Assembly: GCF_001750285.1 (NCBI RefSeq)
Contig: NZ_MAMP01000012.1
Location: 124,001 to 188,000, forward strand
Length of the DNA: 64,000 nt
Reading direction: 5' to 3'
DNA from: Domibacillus iocasae
Lineage (GTDB): Bacteria; Bacillota; Bacilli; Bacillales; Domibacillaceae
Part shown: positions 28,264 to 37,277 of the stretch, piece by piece
Position numbering within the stretch: position 1 is the stretch's first letter
How the letters are laid out: each line of letters opens with the position of its first letter
Program-made: the position numbers and the translations under genes
Notes under the pieces: model-generated
The model's input: the letters and a program-made list of their open reading frames with translations, nothing else
What the model was told of the DNA's origin: nothing
Databases searched by the model: none

Positions 28264-29184
28264 ATGTCAGCGGTTTCATTAGGATATGATTTATCATTGA
28301 TTGACTTGCATGATTCGGGGTTTTCAAGACGGACTGGTTCGTATGTTTTTCATGAATCAAAAAAAGCGATTATTGAAACGAGTGCAAGCCCCTCTGTCCC
28401 TTATTTACTTGACGGATTAAAAGAACTTGAAATATCACCGGAGGAAATTGAATATGTGATTGTTACCCATATTCATCTGGATCATTCAGGCGGTGCGGGG
28501 TTGTTTTTACAGTCGTGTCCAAATGCAAAGCTAGTTGTCCACCCAAAAGGCGCACGTCACTTGGCGGATCCAAGCCGGTTAATCGCAAGTGCGAAAAGGG
28601 TGTATGGTGATCAGTTTGATAACCTGTTTGATCCAATTGTGCCGGTCCCCAAAGAACGGATTATCGAGATGGAGGATGGAGGGAAATTGGACCTTGGCGG
28701 AAGGGAATTGACATTTATTCATACGCCTGGACATGCCAATCATCACTTTTCCATTTATGATAAAAAATCTAATGGGATTTTCACTGGTGATACGGCGGGC
28801 ATCCAATATGCACAGCTGACGGATGAAGCTTTTCCATTTTATTTGCCAACAACATCACCAAATCAATTTAACCCGGATGAAATGAAAAAATCCATCCAAA
28901 AAATGATGGTCTTTCAACCTGAACGTATTTATTTTGGCCATTACGGAATGACAGAAGATCCGAAAACTGCCATCGATATGGTACTAGAATGGCTGGATGT
29001 TTTTATGGAGACAGCGGAAGGAATTACGGATGCCGGTGAACTGGCGATCTTATTATATTCAAGAGCACAACAGTATTTGTTTCAAAACGGCATAGATGAT
29101 GACCACCCTGTATATGATATTCTCCGTATAGATTTTCCTGTTTGTTCACAGGGGATTATTCTTTATAAGGAATTGAATACGTAA
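28264..29184 (+). CDS. MBL-fold metallo-hydrolase
   Basis: A 306-residue metallo-beta-lactamase-fold enzyme with motif 'THIHLDHSGG' (HxHxDH), downstream 'HTPGHANHHFSIY' and 'FTGDTAGI', giving a two-metal site. ATG at 28264 follows GAGGTGGAAA and is preferred over the upstream in-frame ATG at 28171, which overlaps the ilvE stop. The substrate is unknown; thioesters, lactones and phosphodiesters are used by relatives. Its stop overlaps the ATG of a degraded flavin oxidoreductase, hinting at a former operon. Confidence 0.9.
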   Translation: MSAVSLGYDLSLIDLHDSGFSRRTGSYVFHESKKAIIETSASPSVPYLLDGLKELEISPEEIEYVIVTHIHLDHSGGAGLFLQSCPNAKLVVHPKGARHLADPSRLIASAKRVYGDQFDNLFDPIVPVPKERIIEMEDGGKLDLGGRELTFIHTPGHANHHFSIYDKKSNGIFTGDTAGIQYAQLTDEAFPFYLPTTSPNQFNPDEMKKSIQKMMVFQPERIYFGHYGMTEDPKTAIDMVLEWLDVFMETAEGITDAGELAILLYSRAQQYLFQNGIDDDHPVYDILRIDFPVCSQGIILYKELNT

Positions 29185-29840
29185 TGCAGAAAGTGAATCG
29201 GCAGTTCGAGATAAGTCTTTACACATTTGGAGATTTTGGACCCGATCCGTTCACAGGAAAAGTTATCAGCCCCAGTCAGCGATTTAAAGAAGTGTTGGCT
29301 GCGGATTGCCCAAATAACGAAGCAAATTAAAATGACAAGTGTGACAACCGCTTTAAGCACTGGTGACCCAATGCGGTTGTTTGAAGATTAGCCACACTCG
29401 ATATCATTTTGAAGGGACGGGCTGAAATTATTGTTAGCCGGGAAGCGTTTGTAGAATCATCCCCACTTTTTGGATTTGATTTACACCACTATGAAATGAA
29501 GGCCTATCTTGGACTGGACGGTTTCATCTGCCTTACAAAATGTTCAAATTGCCCCTTGTCCCGTTCAGCAAAAGCTGCTAATCTGAGTTAGAGTTGGGAA
29601 AACGAAAGAAAGTGCTGTAAGAGCTGGAAAGTTTGGCACTGGAGTAGCACTGGCTATTTTGGGTGGTGAGCCGAGAAGATTTAAGCCGCTTGTTGATATA
29701 TATATATCGAAATGCCGCCATGAATGAAGGACACGAACATCGCGGTTACGGGACATAGGTATTTTTCAAAAACGACTCATATTCCATTTAACAAAGTAGC
29801 AGAAAGTATCGAATTATTGGCAAGAGAAATGAATAAATAG
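29184..29840 (+). pseudogene. degraded LLM-class flavin-dependent oxidoreductase
   Basis: Pieces of one luciferase-like monooxygenase can be read in order but in different frames. An intact-looking start 'FEISLYTFGDFGPDPFTGK' with 48 codons ends in a stop. Later pieces are 'STGDPMRLFED', 'GRAEIIVSREAFVESSPLFG' near 29410-29490, 'ESAVRAGKFGTGVALAILGG' near 29610-29670, and a tail 'VAESIELLAREMNK' ending at 29840. At least three frame changes and one sizeable internal deletion separate them, so no full product is possible. The start overlaps the MBL-fold gene stop. Confidence 0.75.
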
Positions 29841-29842
29841 CC

Positions 29843-29884
29843 TGCATAAAAAAGCCAGCGAATTTTCGCTGGCTTTTTTATGCA
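29843..29884. terminator. strong symmetric terminator
   Basis: TGCATAAAAAAGCCAGCG / CGCTGGCTTTTTTATGCA, nearly perfect stem after the oxidoreductase pseudogene. Confidence 0.85.
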
Positions 29885-29973
29885 GAGAAACAAGAAAATG
29901 ATGCTTGCATCGAAATGAACTATGACCCGTCTTTTGCATTCTCGATGCACGAGAATGCGAATCTCAAGCACGC

Positions 29974-30290
29974 TTAAAAATGAATATTTATTAAATGATC
30001 ATGTATCCGGTCTTCCTGAATTCTCTGTACGTATAAATTTGTAATTTGAATAAGCTCGGATAAGCGTATGCCAAGTGTTAACAGTAAAAAAATTATCAGG
30101 CGATTGCGCGCTTTCAATTGTTTATCATTTTTATCTTTTTTTTACAGTTTTTTCGAAGCGATCGATAATAAGTTTTGCTTCAGCGGAAGACAACTCACGC
30201 ATTTCAGTCCGGTTTTCGCTTGAATGTGACACGTGGCCTTTTTGAATGAGCGGCTTTTGAATCCAGATGGACAGCCGTGTTCCATAAAAG
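29974..30290 (-). pseudogene. remnant of a tyrosine recombinase/integrase
   Basis: Minus-strand reading gives 'ELSSAEAKLIIDRFEKTVKK', then after a one-base shift in an A8 run, 'KARNRLIIFLLLTLGIRLSE' and a short tail to a stop at 29974. The second piece contains the region around the first catalytic arginine of XerC/integrase proteins (usually TGLRxSEL). The C-terminal HxxR and tyrosine motifs are missing. It is therefore a truncated and frameshifted integrase, separate from the intact one at 30809-31960. Confidence 0.6.
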
Positions 30291-30370
30291 TGGGTGTTAA
30301 AGCAGAATTCAAGAAAATGTAAAAAAATCCAATTCTCAAAGTAGACTTTTGAGTTTATATGACTGTATCA

Positions 30371-30649
30371 TCAAACGGTTATAATCGAAAAACCAATATT
30401 TCGAAAGGTAAAAGAGTGGGCAGCAAGAAACGATAGCAATGTTTTCGCATCACTCCGGTAAGCCTTTATTAGATGAGGGGCAAACGTCTGGTTTTCTTTT
30501 AAAATTCCTATCGCAAAAAAATATTCCAAAAATTCTTCATCGGTACAATGCACCAATATTAATTTGCGCTCTTCATCAAGCAGATGCTGTTTGGATTGAA
30601 GCAGCTGCAAATAAGCGTCTTGTAAAGATAAAATCGCCTGCGTATTCAT
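30371..30649 (-). CDS. possible hypothetical protein, 92 aa
   Basis: A 92-codon frame with plausible helical composition ('LQDAYLQLLQSKQHLLDEER', 'FLEYFFAIGILKENQ') but no clear ribosome binding site and no recognised family. It lies between the recombinase remnant and the intact integrase, where debris is common. It could be real or a chance frame. Confidence 0.3.
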   Translation of the reverse strand: MNTQAILSLQDAYLQLLQSKQHLLDEERKLILVHCTDEEFLEYFFAIGILKENQTFAPHLIKAYRSDAKTLLSFLAAHSFTFRNIGFSIITV

Positions 30650-30808
30650 TGGATTTTTTTATTTACAGTAATTATATTATGTATAGTAAAGATAATATAT
30701 CCTTATCTGTATATAAAAATAGAACCCTTATTTATAAAGGGTTTCTAGCGTTTTTTATCGTTATTTTTTATTTCGGGTGACCAAAAGGGGACTGAAGTGT
30801 AAAAAACA

Positions 30809-31960
30809 TTAAAAGATGCTCATTAATTTTGTAACAGCTTCCTGCTCGTTTTCCTTCGTTAAATGTGAGTATGTGTCCATGGTTAATGTAATCGTGCTGT
30901 GACCCAGTCGCTCTTGAATAACTTTGATATTCACGCCGTTCGATAATAAAAGGGAAGCGTGAGTGTGACGCAGGTCATGGAATCGAATTCGCTTTAGTCC
31001 ATGTTTCTCTGTAAACTCTATAAAGTATTTCAAAAAAGTCTGTGGAAGGTGCGGATATCCGTCTGGGCGGCAAAAGATTAAATCCATCCCTTCGATGCCT
31101 CTCCATTCGGAACCATAGGCCATTCGAATTTTCTTTACTTCATTGATGTATTTGCGTAATTCTTTCATGTAATCATCTGGCATAGGGATGATACGTGTTT
31201 TCTTGTTTTTCGGATCGCCTAGGTAATAAATATCTTTTTTCGTGTCATGAACCAGCGTATGCTTCACTGTAATGGTATTGTCCGCAAAATTCACGTTTTC
31301 CATCGTCAAGCCTAAAATTTCTCCAAGGCGCATACCGGAAAGAACAGCCGTTTTTACAGCCATTCGATGCTTCGGCATGGCGTCTTCCAGCATCTCAAAT
31401 AGTCGCTTCACCTCATTTATATCGTAAAACAGCATTTCTTTCTTTTGTTGCTTTTTCTTTTTGACTGTCTTTGCCACATTCTCCGGCATTAGGTCCCACT
31501 CAACCATTTTTTGCAGCATCAGCTGGTTCACCCGCATCTTGTAATCGGCAGACTTCACATCATCTTCTGTTAAATGGTTCATAAATTCGACGATATGGAA
31601 TTTCTTTAAGTCATTTAGCTTCATTTCTCCGAAAAAGTCTAATGCCGCCTGGATATTTTGCTGATATGCCTTTTGTGATTGAAAAGAGAGGTGTGACACA
31701 TGATTTTCAAGCCACAATGCAACAGCTTCTCTGTATTTAAGATTATTCGTATCAATCGGGCTGCTAGTCGCTACTTCAATCTCAAACTCAGTGATTGCCT
31801 TCTTAATGGTGCGAGGGGAAAGTGTTTTGAGAGAAACAGTCTTCTTGCGCCGGATCCGTTTGCCTCGCTTATCATAACCTAACTCAACGGTTATCTTTAT
31901 GCGAGGAAGTTCTGACTTATCGTCCGGGTTTTTCTTATCTAAGACAATATAACTCGACAT
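30809..31960 (-). CDS. int: phage-type tyrosine recombinase (integrase)
   Basis: A 383-residue site-specific recombinase. Residues 55-160 form the core-binding SAM-like domain; the catalytic domain shows the first arginine in 'AVLSGMRLGEILGL', 'FHDLRHTHASLLLSNG' (HxLR box), 'IQERLGHSTITLTMDTYSH' with the histidine and nucleophilic tyrosine. All residues needed for strand exchange are visible, so it is probably functional. The N-terminus carries an arm-binding region ('YDKRGKRIRRKKTV'). It marks the left side of the prophage-like segment. No adjacent tRNA or attachment repeat was found. Confidence 0.92.
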   Translation of the reverse strand: MSSYIVLDKKNPDDKSELPRIKITVELGYDKRGKRIRRKKTVSLKTLSPRTIKKAITEFEIEVATSSPIDTNNLKYREAVALWLENHVSHLSFQSQKAYQQNIQAALDFFGEMKLNDLKKFHIVEFMNHLTEDDVKSADYKMRVNQLMLQKMVEWDLMPENVAKTVKKKKQQKKEMLFYDINEVKRLFEMLEDAMPKHRMAVKTAVLSGMRLGEILGLTMENVNFADNTITVKHTLVHDTKKDIYYLGDPKNKKTRIIPMPDDYMKELRKYINEVKKIRMAYGSEWRGIEGMDLIFCRPDGYPHLPQTFLKYFIEFTEKHGLKRIRFHDLRHTHASLLLSNGVNIKVIQERLGHSTITLTMDTYSHLTKENEQEAVTKLMSIF

Positions 31961-32693
31961 AAAGCACGCTCCTTTCTTTTTGAGTAAAGGTTCTTGTTAG
32001 TTTTATTTTACCTTATTTTGATGGAAAATCCGTCATAAATCAAAATATTCCAGACTTGATGAAAGAAGCGTTATTTCACCTCGTTTTAAGCTTTCATGAA
32101 AAGTGAGGAGTATTCAATTCGCTGGAGAATACAAAAAGTTTTTTCAGCGTCCATTATTCAAGGAAGGTCATACATACTTATATAATGAAAGATAAATCAA
32201 AAGTCTTTTTGGGAATATACGTTCTCTAAAGTATATAACAGCGCACGCCAATAAGAAAAGGGAAATGAATAAAAAAATTGTCACCAATAGATAAAACGGC
32301 TAATAAGGCTAATGATGAGTGAAATTAGGCGATGTTAAACAATACTATTGATAATTCACTAAAAAGAAAAAGAACCTTTGATTAAAGATCCTTTTGTTAA
32401 TATATGTAGGAAGAACATATCTAAAGCGGGATTTTCGTGGGTCCGCATAACCGCCTTTTATTTGGTGTCCAAGAGAGCAAACAATCACAATGGCTGCAAA
32501 GAGAAGGGTTAGTTTTTTGAATTTAAAACTCTTCTTTCTATATTTTTTTATTTCAAAGAGTACACCTATCTACCTCTTTATTCAATAAACTTTTTAATGA
32601 TCTCAGAAAAACGTCACAAATATCTGAAAACTACGTCTGTTCCTTTCTAATGCAATGGCTAAATCCGAAAATATCCTTCTAAAAAAGGCGCTG
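31961..32693. other. long AT-rich non-coding stretch
   Basis: No start codon with a ribosome binding site leads to a credible protein on either strand. A minus-strand frame around 32350-32590 encodes a hydrophobic, signal-peptide-like segment but has no usable start. Probably decayed DNA. Confidence 0.45.
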
Positions 32694-32728
32694 CAAAATT
32701 AAAAACACCCCTTCAGATCGAAGGGATG
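32694..32728 (-). terminator. terminator of small acid-soluble spore protein gene
   Basis: On the minus strand ACATCCCTTC / GAAGGGGTGT followed by T5. Confidence 0.8.
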
Positions 32729-32757
32729 TCTTCTTGCTTTTGAGTTTTACGTGTTTC

Positions 32758-32952
32758 CTAACGGCGAGACAATTGCTGTTCCGCCATTTGTACAAGACGC
32801 TTCGTGATCTCACCGCCGACAGAACCGTTTTCACGTGCTGTTGTATCCGCACCTAGCTGAACACCAAATTCAGAAGCAATTTCGTACTTCATTTGGTCAA
32901 TAGCCTGCTGGGCACCTGGAGCCAATAGTCGATTGCGGTTGCTGCTTGACAT
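32758..32952 (-). CDS. small acid-soluble spore protein, alpha/beta type
   Basis: A 64-residue DNA-binding spore protein that coats and protects DNA in dormant spores. The two family blocks are present: the germination-protease site region '[20 protein letters not shown]' and the DNA-binding '[20 protein letters not shown]'. Length fits SspA-D. AAGGAGTG lies upstream and a sigma-G-like promoter further up. This is proof of an endospore-forming host. The exact paralogue cannot be decided here. Confidence 0.95.
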   Translation of the reverse strand: MSSSNRNRLLAPGAQQAIDQMKYEIASEFGVQLGADTTARENGSVGGEITKRLVQMAEQQLSRR

Positions 32953-32995
32953 GATTAATCACTCCTTCATAGGTGTTTGAATCGTCTTGCCTTAA

Positions 32996-33025
32996 CAGTA
33001 TGGGTCGTTTCAACGCCTCTCATAC
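32996..33025 (-). promoter_or_regulatory. sigma-G-like promoter of the spore protein gene
   Basis: On the minus strand, -35 GTATG (33021-33025) and -10 CATACTG (32996-33002) with an 18-base spacer fit the sigma-G pattern (GnATR, 18, CATnnTA) with one mismatch in the last base. This agrees with forespore expression of ssp genes. Confidence 0.65.
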
Positions 33026-33472
33026 GGGCAACTTAATCAAACAGAGCATTTTTTTAGAAAGACTTTGTTGACCGATAATGTTGATTAAAACCAAAGATTA
33101 AAACGTTATTTCTCCAGTGAATAAGCCGAATAAAAGAAATGCTAAAACAAAAGCCAGGAATGAAAGTAAAAGTTTATTTTTTAGTCTTATTGCACTCATT
33201 TGGTTATTAAGTTATCCATCTAGCCAAAGGCTGACATAGTGAGCAAAACAGTTATTACTGTTGCAAGTATATTGACAAAGCTAAATGGTTTGCGGCATGG
33301 GTTCAACAAAGTAAAAGTTGAGAGCAATAAGTGCATTAAATAAGAAGAATTAATAAATAAAAAACTTAAGGTAGGGCATGTATAAATAACCTCTATTCTT
33401 CAGATATCTTATGTCTAATTTATAGTCTTTCTTGAAAGGTAACAAGGAACTTATACTCAACAGTTCGTCCCA
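33026..33472. other. AT-rich intergenic region
   Basis: Mostly without coding signals. A 33-codon minus-strand frame (33098-33199) encodes a hydrophobic peptide but has no good ribosome binding site. Confidence 0.4.
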
Positions 33473-33510
33473 AAACAAAAAAACGAGTGAAAGACAATTC
33501 TTCACTCGTG
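33473..33510 (-). terminator. terminator of first RsbR-type gene
   Basis: On the minus strand ACGAGTGAA / TTCACTCGT followed by T7. Confidence 0.82.
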
Positions 33511-33538
33511 CTTGTAAATTACTTTTTGATTCAGAAAA

Positions 33539-34378
33539 TCAAAGGCTCTCCACTCGTAAACTTTTCAAAGCTTTTTGCAGAGAGGAATAGACGGGGATAT
33601 CTGAAGTGTTGACATTGACGCCTAAGTTAATCATGGTTTGGGCAATCTCGGGTCTGATCCCGGTCAGTAATGCTTTAATCCCTAAAAGAGAAAGAGCGTT
33701 TATGACTTTGAATATTCGATCTGCTACCATGGTATCGATGATTGGAACGCCTGATAAATCTATAACGATATATTCTAAAGACAATTCACTGCTTTTTGTC
33801 AAGGCTTTATCCATTAGTTCCTGTGCTCTTTTCGTGTCAATGTCTCCGATTAAAGGAAGAACGCCGATAGCCTCATCTACTTTAATGACAGGTATTGATA
33901 ATTCCAGTGCGACTGCTTCTGCAGCATTGATACGGGTAAGGAATTTTCTTGTATAAGACAGGCTAAGCCAGTGAACAGCCCGGTCCACAACGGCATCAAA
34001 CCGTGAAAGGATCTCATAAAATTGATCAAAGGATAAATCGTATTTAACGGCTTCATCTTTAATGATAAGACCGATTAGGTTCCGATAATCCCGTACTTCA
34101 TCAAGGGCAATATCCAAGGGCAGATTTAGATTCACCAGAGTATCGACAGCTTCGTTTCCCCATCCCCTCAAAATACTGAATGTGACGTCCATATCTCTTG
34201 AAATAGAATAAGCGTAAATTTCAACAAGATTTTTACGCCAACTTTTTAAATGTTTTTCGATGTTTGCATGGACTTGATTGCTGTCCAGATTAGCTTTTTC
34301 ATTAATCAACTGGTCCCGTAGACTCAATATTTTGTTCGAGATGTCACCAACATAATGATCGTTTAAATATAGACTCAA
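33539..34378 (-). CDS. RsbR-type stressosome STAS protein (first copy)
   Basis: A 279-residue protein: an N-terminal helical, globin-like sensor half (about 1-155) and a C-terminal STAS domain ('IPVIKVDEAIGVLPLIGDID' to the end). In RsbR proteins two threonines of the STAS domain are phosphorylated by RsbT; here both positions hold threonine, in 'GVPIIDTMVADR' and 'TGIRPEIAQTM'. It should thus be able to join a stressosome that triggers sigma-B. It is monocistronic, in an otherwise phage-like stretch. Confidence 0.85.
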   Translation of the reverse strand: MSLYLNDHYVGDISNKILSLRDQLINEKANLDSNQVHANIEKHLKSWRKNLVEIYAYSISRDMDVTFSILRGWGNEAVDTLVNLNLPLDIALDEVRDYRNLIGLIIKDEAVKYDLSFDQFYEILSRFDAVVDRAVHWLSLSYTRKFLTRINAAEAVALELSIPVIKVDEAIGVLPLIGDIDTKRAQELMDKALTKSSELSLEYIVIDLSGVPIIDTMVADRIFKVINALSLLGIKALLTGIRPEIAQTMINLGVNVNTSDIPVYSSLQKALKSLRVESL

Positions 34379-34468
34379 ATAGAGCTGCCTCCTAACCTTT
34401 TCGAATTATTTTACCACAATAAAAAAGTTCAAGAAAATAATACTCAACATCAGACCGAAACTGTGTAA

Positions 34469-34500
34469 TTAAAAAACTCCTCTGAAATTTCAAAGGAGTT
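34469..34500 (-). terminator. terminator downstream of 123-aa gene
   Basis: On the minus strand AACTCCTTTGAAATTTCAGAGGAGTT followed by T-rich sequence, about 160 bases after the gene at 34663-35034. Confidence 0.65.
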
Positions 34501-34662
34501 AATATAAAGAGCTTTTAATTTATTAATTTATCGATAACAGCTGATTCCATGGGACAGTTGAAAAAATACATTAAGAAATTCGAATCAAGATGATAGGTCC
34601 TATCAGACACATACTATGTAATATAGTGAAGTTCTTGTCGAAAGAGGAAAAATCTCTGTTCG

Positions 34663-35034
34663 TTATTTCCCGTTACTTAAAGCCTCACAGATGATTTGAG
34701 CATCTTTCGTAAGCCATCGTTGGGTCTCTGGTAAATTAAATAATTGTTCATGCTCACTGTAAGTCAGTTTAGCGTTGGGGAAGTTCATATCCCGCACATA
34801 TTGATTCATTCTTTGTATAGTACGTTTCTGATCCAGAGAAAGAATATCGACATCAGATGTTTGATTTATATCACGGATTATTTTAATAAGTTGTTGAGCA
34901 TTCTCATTTAAAAGTGAGTAATTTTGAGGTTCTGTTACCCGCATCCATTCTTTGTTTATCCTAGAGCGAGCAGTAGCAAAATCATTTTTGTCACAAGCTT
35001 GATTAATATTATAAATAACAGATTCTATTCTCAT
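34663..35034 (-). CDS. hypothetical 123-aa protein
   Basis: A 123-residue soluble, mainly helical protein beginning 'MRIESVIYNINQACDKNDF' and containing 'TARSRINKEWMRV'. The start has GAGGTG six bases upstream. No named family is recognised. Short proteins of this make-up occur in Bacillus prophage regions and near stress genes; nothing more can be said. Confidence 0.55.
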   Translation of the reverse strand: MRIESVIYNINQACDKNDFATARSRINKEWMRVTEPQNYSLLNENAQQLIKIIRDINQTSDVDILSLDQKRTIQRMNQYVRDMNFPNAKLTYSEHEQLFNLPETQRWLTKDAQIICEALSNGK

Positions 35035-35204
35035 AGTTCACCTCTTCAAGATATAAGCATACTCAAAAATTTTAGTTAAAAAGACCTAAATTGTCAATAT
35101 TAAAAGATATAGTTTAATAATTATAGCCACTAATAAATTTATAATTTGGATTTTCTGACAAAAAATGATGAATGGTTTAAAGAATTAATAGGAGGAAAAC
35201 CAAA

Positions 35205-35516
35205 ATGGCATACCGTGGAGCAGTAATTGAGCAGCAGTAGACGAAAGAAGAAATGGATGCTTACTGGGCAGAACGGATCGAAGGCAAGCGCTCAGCTCAT
35301 GTAAAGAAAGCGGAACAAGATGATGCGCTGCGCTTTTCGAAGAATATTGAGCGAAAGGGAAACGTGCTGAGTCTGACAAGGCCAAACAAGCAGCAATATG
35401 AGAGATATGTTAAACAGGGGCTGACAGAACAGGACATCATTAATCGGTATCGGTATCCTCAGTAGTTGCCGGCAGCCTGGCTACAGGAAGCGAAGAAGCG
35501 GTGGGAAATTGCATAA
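35205..35516 (+). pseudogene. phage-like small gene with two in-frame TAG codons
   Basis: A strong GGAGG sits before ATG 35205. The frame reads 11 codons, a TAG (35238-35240), 74 codons of good protein-like sequence ('TKEEMDAYWAERIEGKRSAH', 'QQYERYVKQGLTEQDIINRY'), a second TAG (35463-35465), then 'LPAAWLQEAKKRWEIA' and TAA. Translation could restart at ATG 35253 and end at 35465. The simplest reading is a decayed prophage gene. Confidence 0.5.
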
Positions 35517-35628
35517 AAAGAGCCAGGCAAGAGCCTGACTAAGAAATGGTTGACTTATGGAGTTGAGTTATAAAAACAACAGTACCAGTATGAACTACTT
35601 AATAAAAATTTATACAAAAAATGCTTAA

Positions 35629-36000
35629 TTATTGTTCTTCTAAAGGCTCAACTTTAATAGCTATTCCTTTTGGGGGATCAGAATACATTAAAGCCGAACG
35701 CATTGTAACTGTTACTTGTTGTCCCTTTTTCAGGTTAGATAGTACACCTTTATCAATATCTGTAACATAGAAAACAATGCCATCTCTATCAGAGGCTGGC
35801 TCTATAGCAGGAGTTACCCAAATAGATTCAGAATCTGCCCATTGTATATAGCCAGTTCTTTCAGAAAGTTTGTCATGTGGATCAGAGCTTTCTTCTGACA
35901 CATTGTCCGGTGGTGGAGTTGTTTCTTCATTTGGCTCATTGCACGCTCCTAAAAAGAGCAACGGAAGTGATAAGGCAATGAAGCCCGTTTTTAGTTTCAA
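35629..36000 (-). CDS. hypothetical lipoprotein (DUF3221-like)
   Basis: A 123-residue lipoprotein with signal peptide and lipobox 'LLFLGAC' (Cys about 20), a Pro/Glu/Ser-rich spacer, and a small beta domain ('RTGYIQWADSESIWVTPA', 'LKKGQQVTVTMRSALMYSDP'). The domain resembles DUF3221, a short family common in Bacillus lipoproteins; this is an impression, not a verified match. The start is TTG at 36000 after AAAGGAGG. Confidence 0.65.
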   Translation of the reverse strand: MKLKTGFIALSLPLLFLGACNEPNEETTPPPDNVSEESSDPHDKLSERTGYIQWADSESIWVTPAIEPASDRDGIVFYVTDIDKGVLSNLKKGQQVTVTMRSALMYSDPPKGIAIKVEPLEEQ

Positions 36001-36393
36001 TTTAATTCCTCCTTTTGTATTTTGTTGTAAGGAGGAGAGTATTAATAAGCAACCAAAAAAGAAAAAAGCCAGAGAAGCTCCCCGGTTCTTTAAAATATTG
36101 CTCGCGACTTTATTTTAACAGACTGGGGGCGGTCCGGGGTGGAAAAATCAACATTAGATATAAAAATGACAACAGAGATTGATTCTTTGATGAAACAAAA
36201 TTGTACGTGGTGAAAGATGTCCGGCTCGTAAGCCATAAATTATCCGATTATGGCCAGGCTATGTCGTTACGATGGGCGGTCGAGTAGATCGTTTAGAGAC
36301 GAATACAAAAAGGAAGATTTAATTTTAAATTGTTTAATGCATTCTTCCAAAACTTCTTTAATTTTATTTTTTATTTGATTGAAGGAAATTTAA
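36001..36393. other. intergenic region with a possible coding fragment
   Basis: No complete gene. At about 36182-36289 one plus frame reads 'LYVVKDVRLVSHKLSDYGQA' and ends in TAG, with a stop just upstream and no start; it looks like a fragment of an unidentified protein. Confidence 0.35.
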
Positions 36394-36417
36394 ATGTAAC
36401 TTTTTCCTAAGTTACAT
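36394..36417. promoter_or_regulatory. 24-bp inverted repeat before the DUF421 gene
   Basis: ATGTAACTT-TTTCCT-AAGTTACAT is a perfect 9-bp inverted repeat 53 bases upstream of the DUF421 start. It has the form of a regulator-binding site; the regulator is unknown. Confidence 0.4.
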
Positions 36418-36469
36418 AATTAAATGAAACCAACGGATAATAACAAAAAAATAAACGGAGTGATAAAAG

Positions 36470-37096
36470 TTGCCGGATTTTTTAAACGATATACCCTCTT
36501 TGCCGTATCCATTAAAGATCCTGCTGTTGCTGTTTGCTGGGATTATTCTTCTTCGCACTGCCGGGAAGAAGTCACTGTCTTCTATGACTGTTGCAGAAGC
36601 TGTGATGAGGATTGCAGTAGGTACAATCATCATTGGACCTTTAGCATTAAAAACAGAGTGGGAAGCCATTTATGGAGGCACTTTATTTATCATAGGAATA
36701 GTCTTATTAATGAAAATGCAAATATGGTTCCCGAAAACAAGAGAGATGCTTATAGGCGTACCATCTGTATTAATTAAAGATGGAAAGATGCGGCTGGATG
36801 AGTTAAGAAAAGCCAGAATGACAACTGATGAGTTAGAAGTCGCGCTTCGCCAGCAAAAAATCGGAAGTATCGAAGACGTAGAGCTGGCTATATTAGAATC
36901 TAATGGACAATTATCGACTACTCTAAAGCCAGGTAAAGCTCCTGCCACAAAAGAGGATATAGAAAAAATAGTATCCCTCTTAGTTGGAAATGGAATTCTT
37001 TCTTCTTCAGAAAATAAATCTTCTTCAACACCGCCATTATTTAAAGAAGTTTACGAAGAGGCGAAGGATGAAGATTTTAAGCCCGAAGAACAATGA
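36470..37096 (+). CDS. DUF421 domain membrane protein (YetF/YrbG-like)
   Basis: A 208-residue protein with three transmembrane helices in the first 90 residues ('LKILLLLFAGIILLRTAGKK', 'SSMTVAEAVMRIAVGTIIIG') and a cytosolic DUF421 domain containing 'PSVLIKDGKMRLDELRKARM' and 'LRQQKIGSIEDVELAILESN'. The start is TTG after GGAGTG. Related proteins YetF and YfjS are produced in sporulation or stress in Bacillus; function is unclear. A hydrophilic C-terminal tail rich in Ser, Lys and Glu follows. Confidence 0.88.
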   Translation: MPDFLNDIPSLPYPLKILLLLFAGIILLRTAGKKSLSSMTVAEAVMRIAVGTIIIGPLALKTEWEAIYGGTLFIIGIVLLMKMQIWFPKTREMLIGVPSVLIKDGKMRLDELRKARMTTDELEVALRQQKIGSIEDVELAILESNGQLSTTLKPGKAPATKEDIEKIVSLLVGNGILSSSENKSSSTPPLFKEVYEEAKDEDFKPEEQ

Positions 37097-37154
37097 GTTA
37101 AAGTACTGTGTAGGTAAGAAGGAAAGTTTTAATAGATAGCCTAACGGAAAAACC

Positions 37155-37206
37155 GAGGGCACTGAATGAACGCACAAGCTGCGTTTATTTGGTGCTCTTT
37201 TTTGTT
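37155..37206 (+). terminator. terminator after DUF421 gene
   Basis: GAGGGCAC and ACGCA arms pair with TGCGT and GTGCTC, followed by T7. Confidence 0.6.
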
Positions 37207-37277
37207 GTTTCAGCAGCGCCTGTCGTTGCAACCAATCTACAATTTAACCGCTATTTTTGCAACCGAGGAGCGATGGG

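Noticed and set aside
30439-30780. Plus-strand 113-codon frame overlapping the 92-codon minus-strand frame
   Set aside because: Composition is unlike a protein (runs of aromatic and rare residues), there is no ribosome binding site and no family resemblance.
32350-32590. Minus-strand frame with a signal-peptide-like hydrophobic stretch (possible Phr-type peptide)
   Set aside because: No ATG, GTG or TTG with a ribosome binding site opens the frame, and no Rap-type gene is nearby.
33098-33199. 33-aa hydrophobic minus-strand peptide
   Set aside because: It lacks a recognisable ribosome binding site, and short hydrophobic frames are expected by chance in AT-rich DNA.
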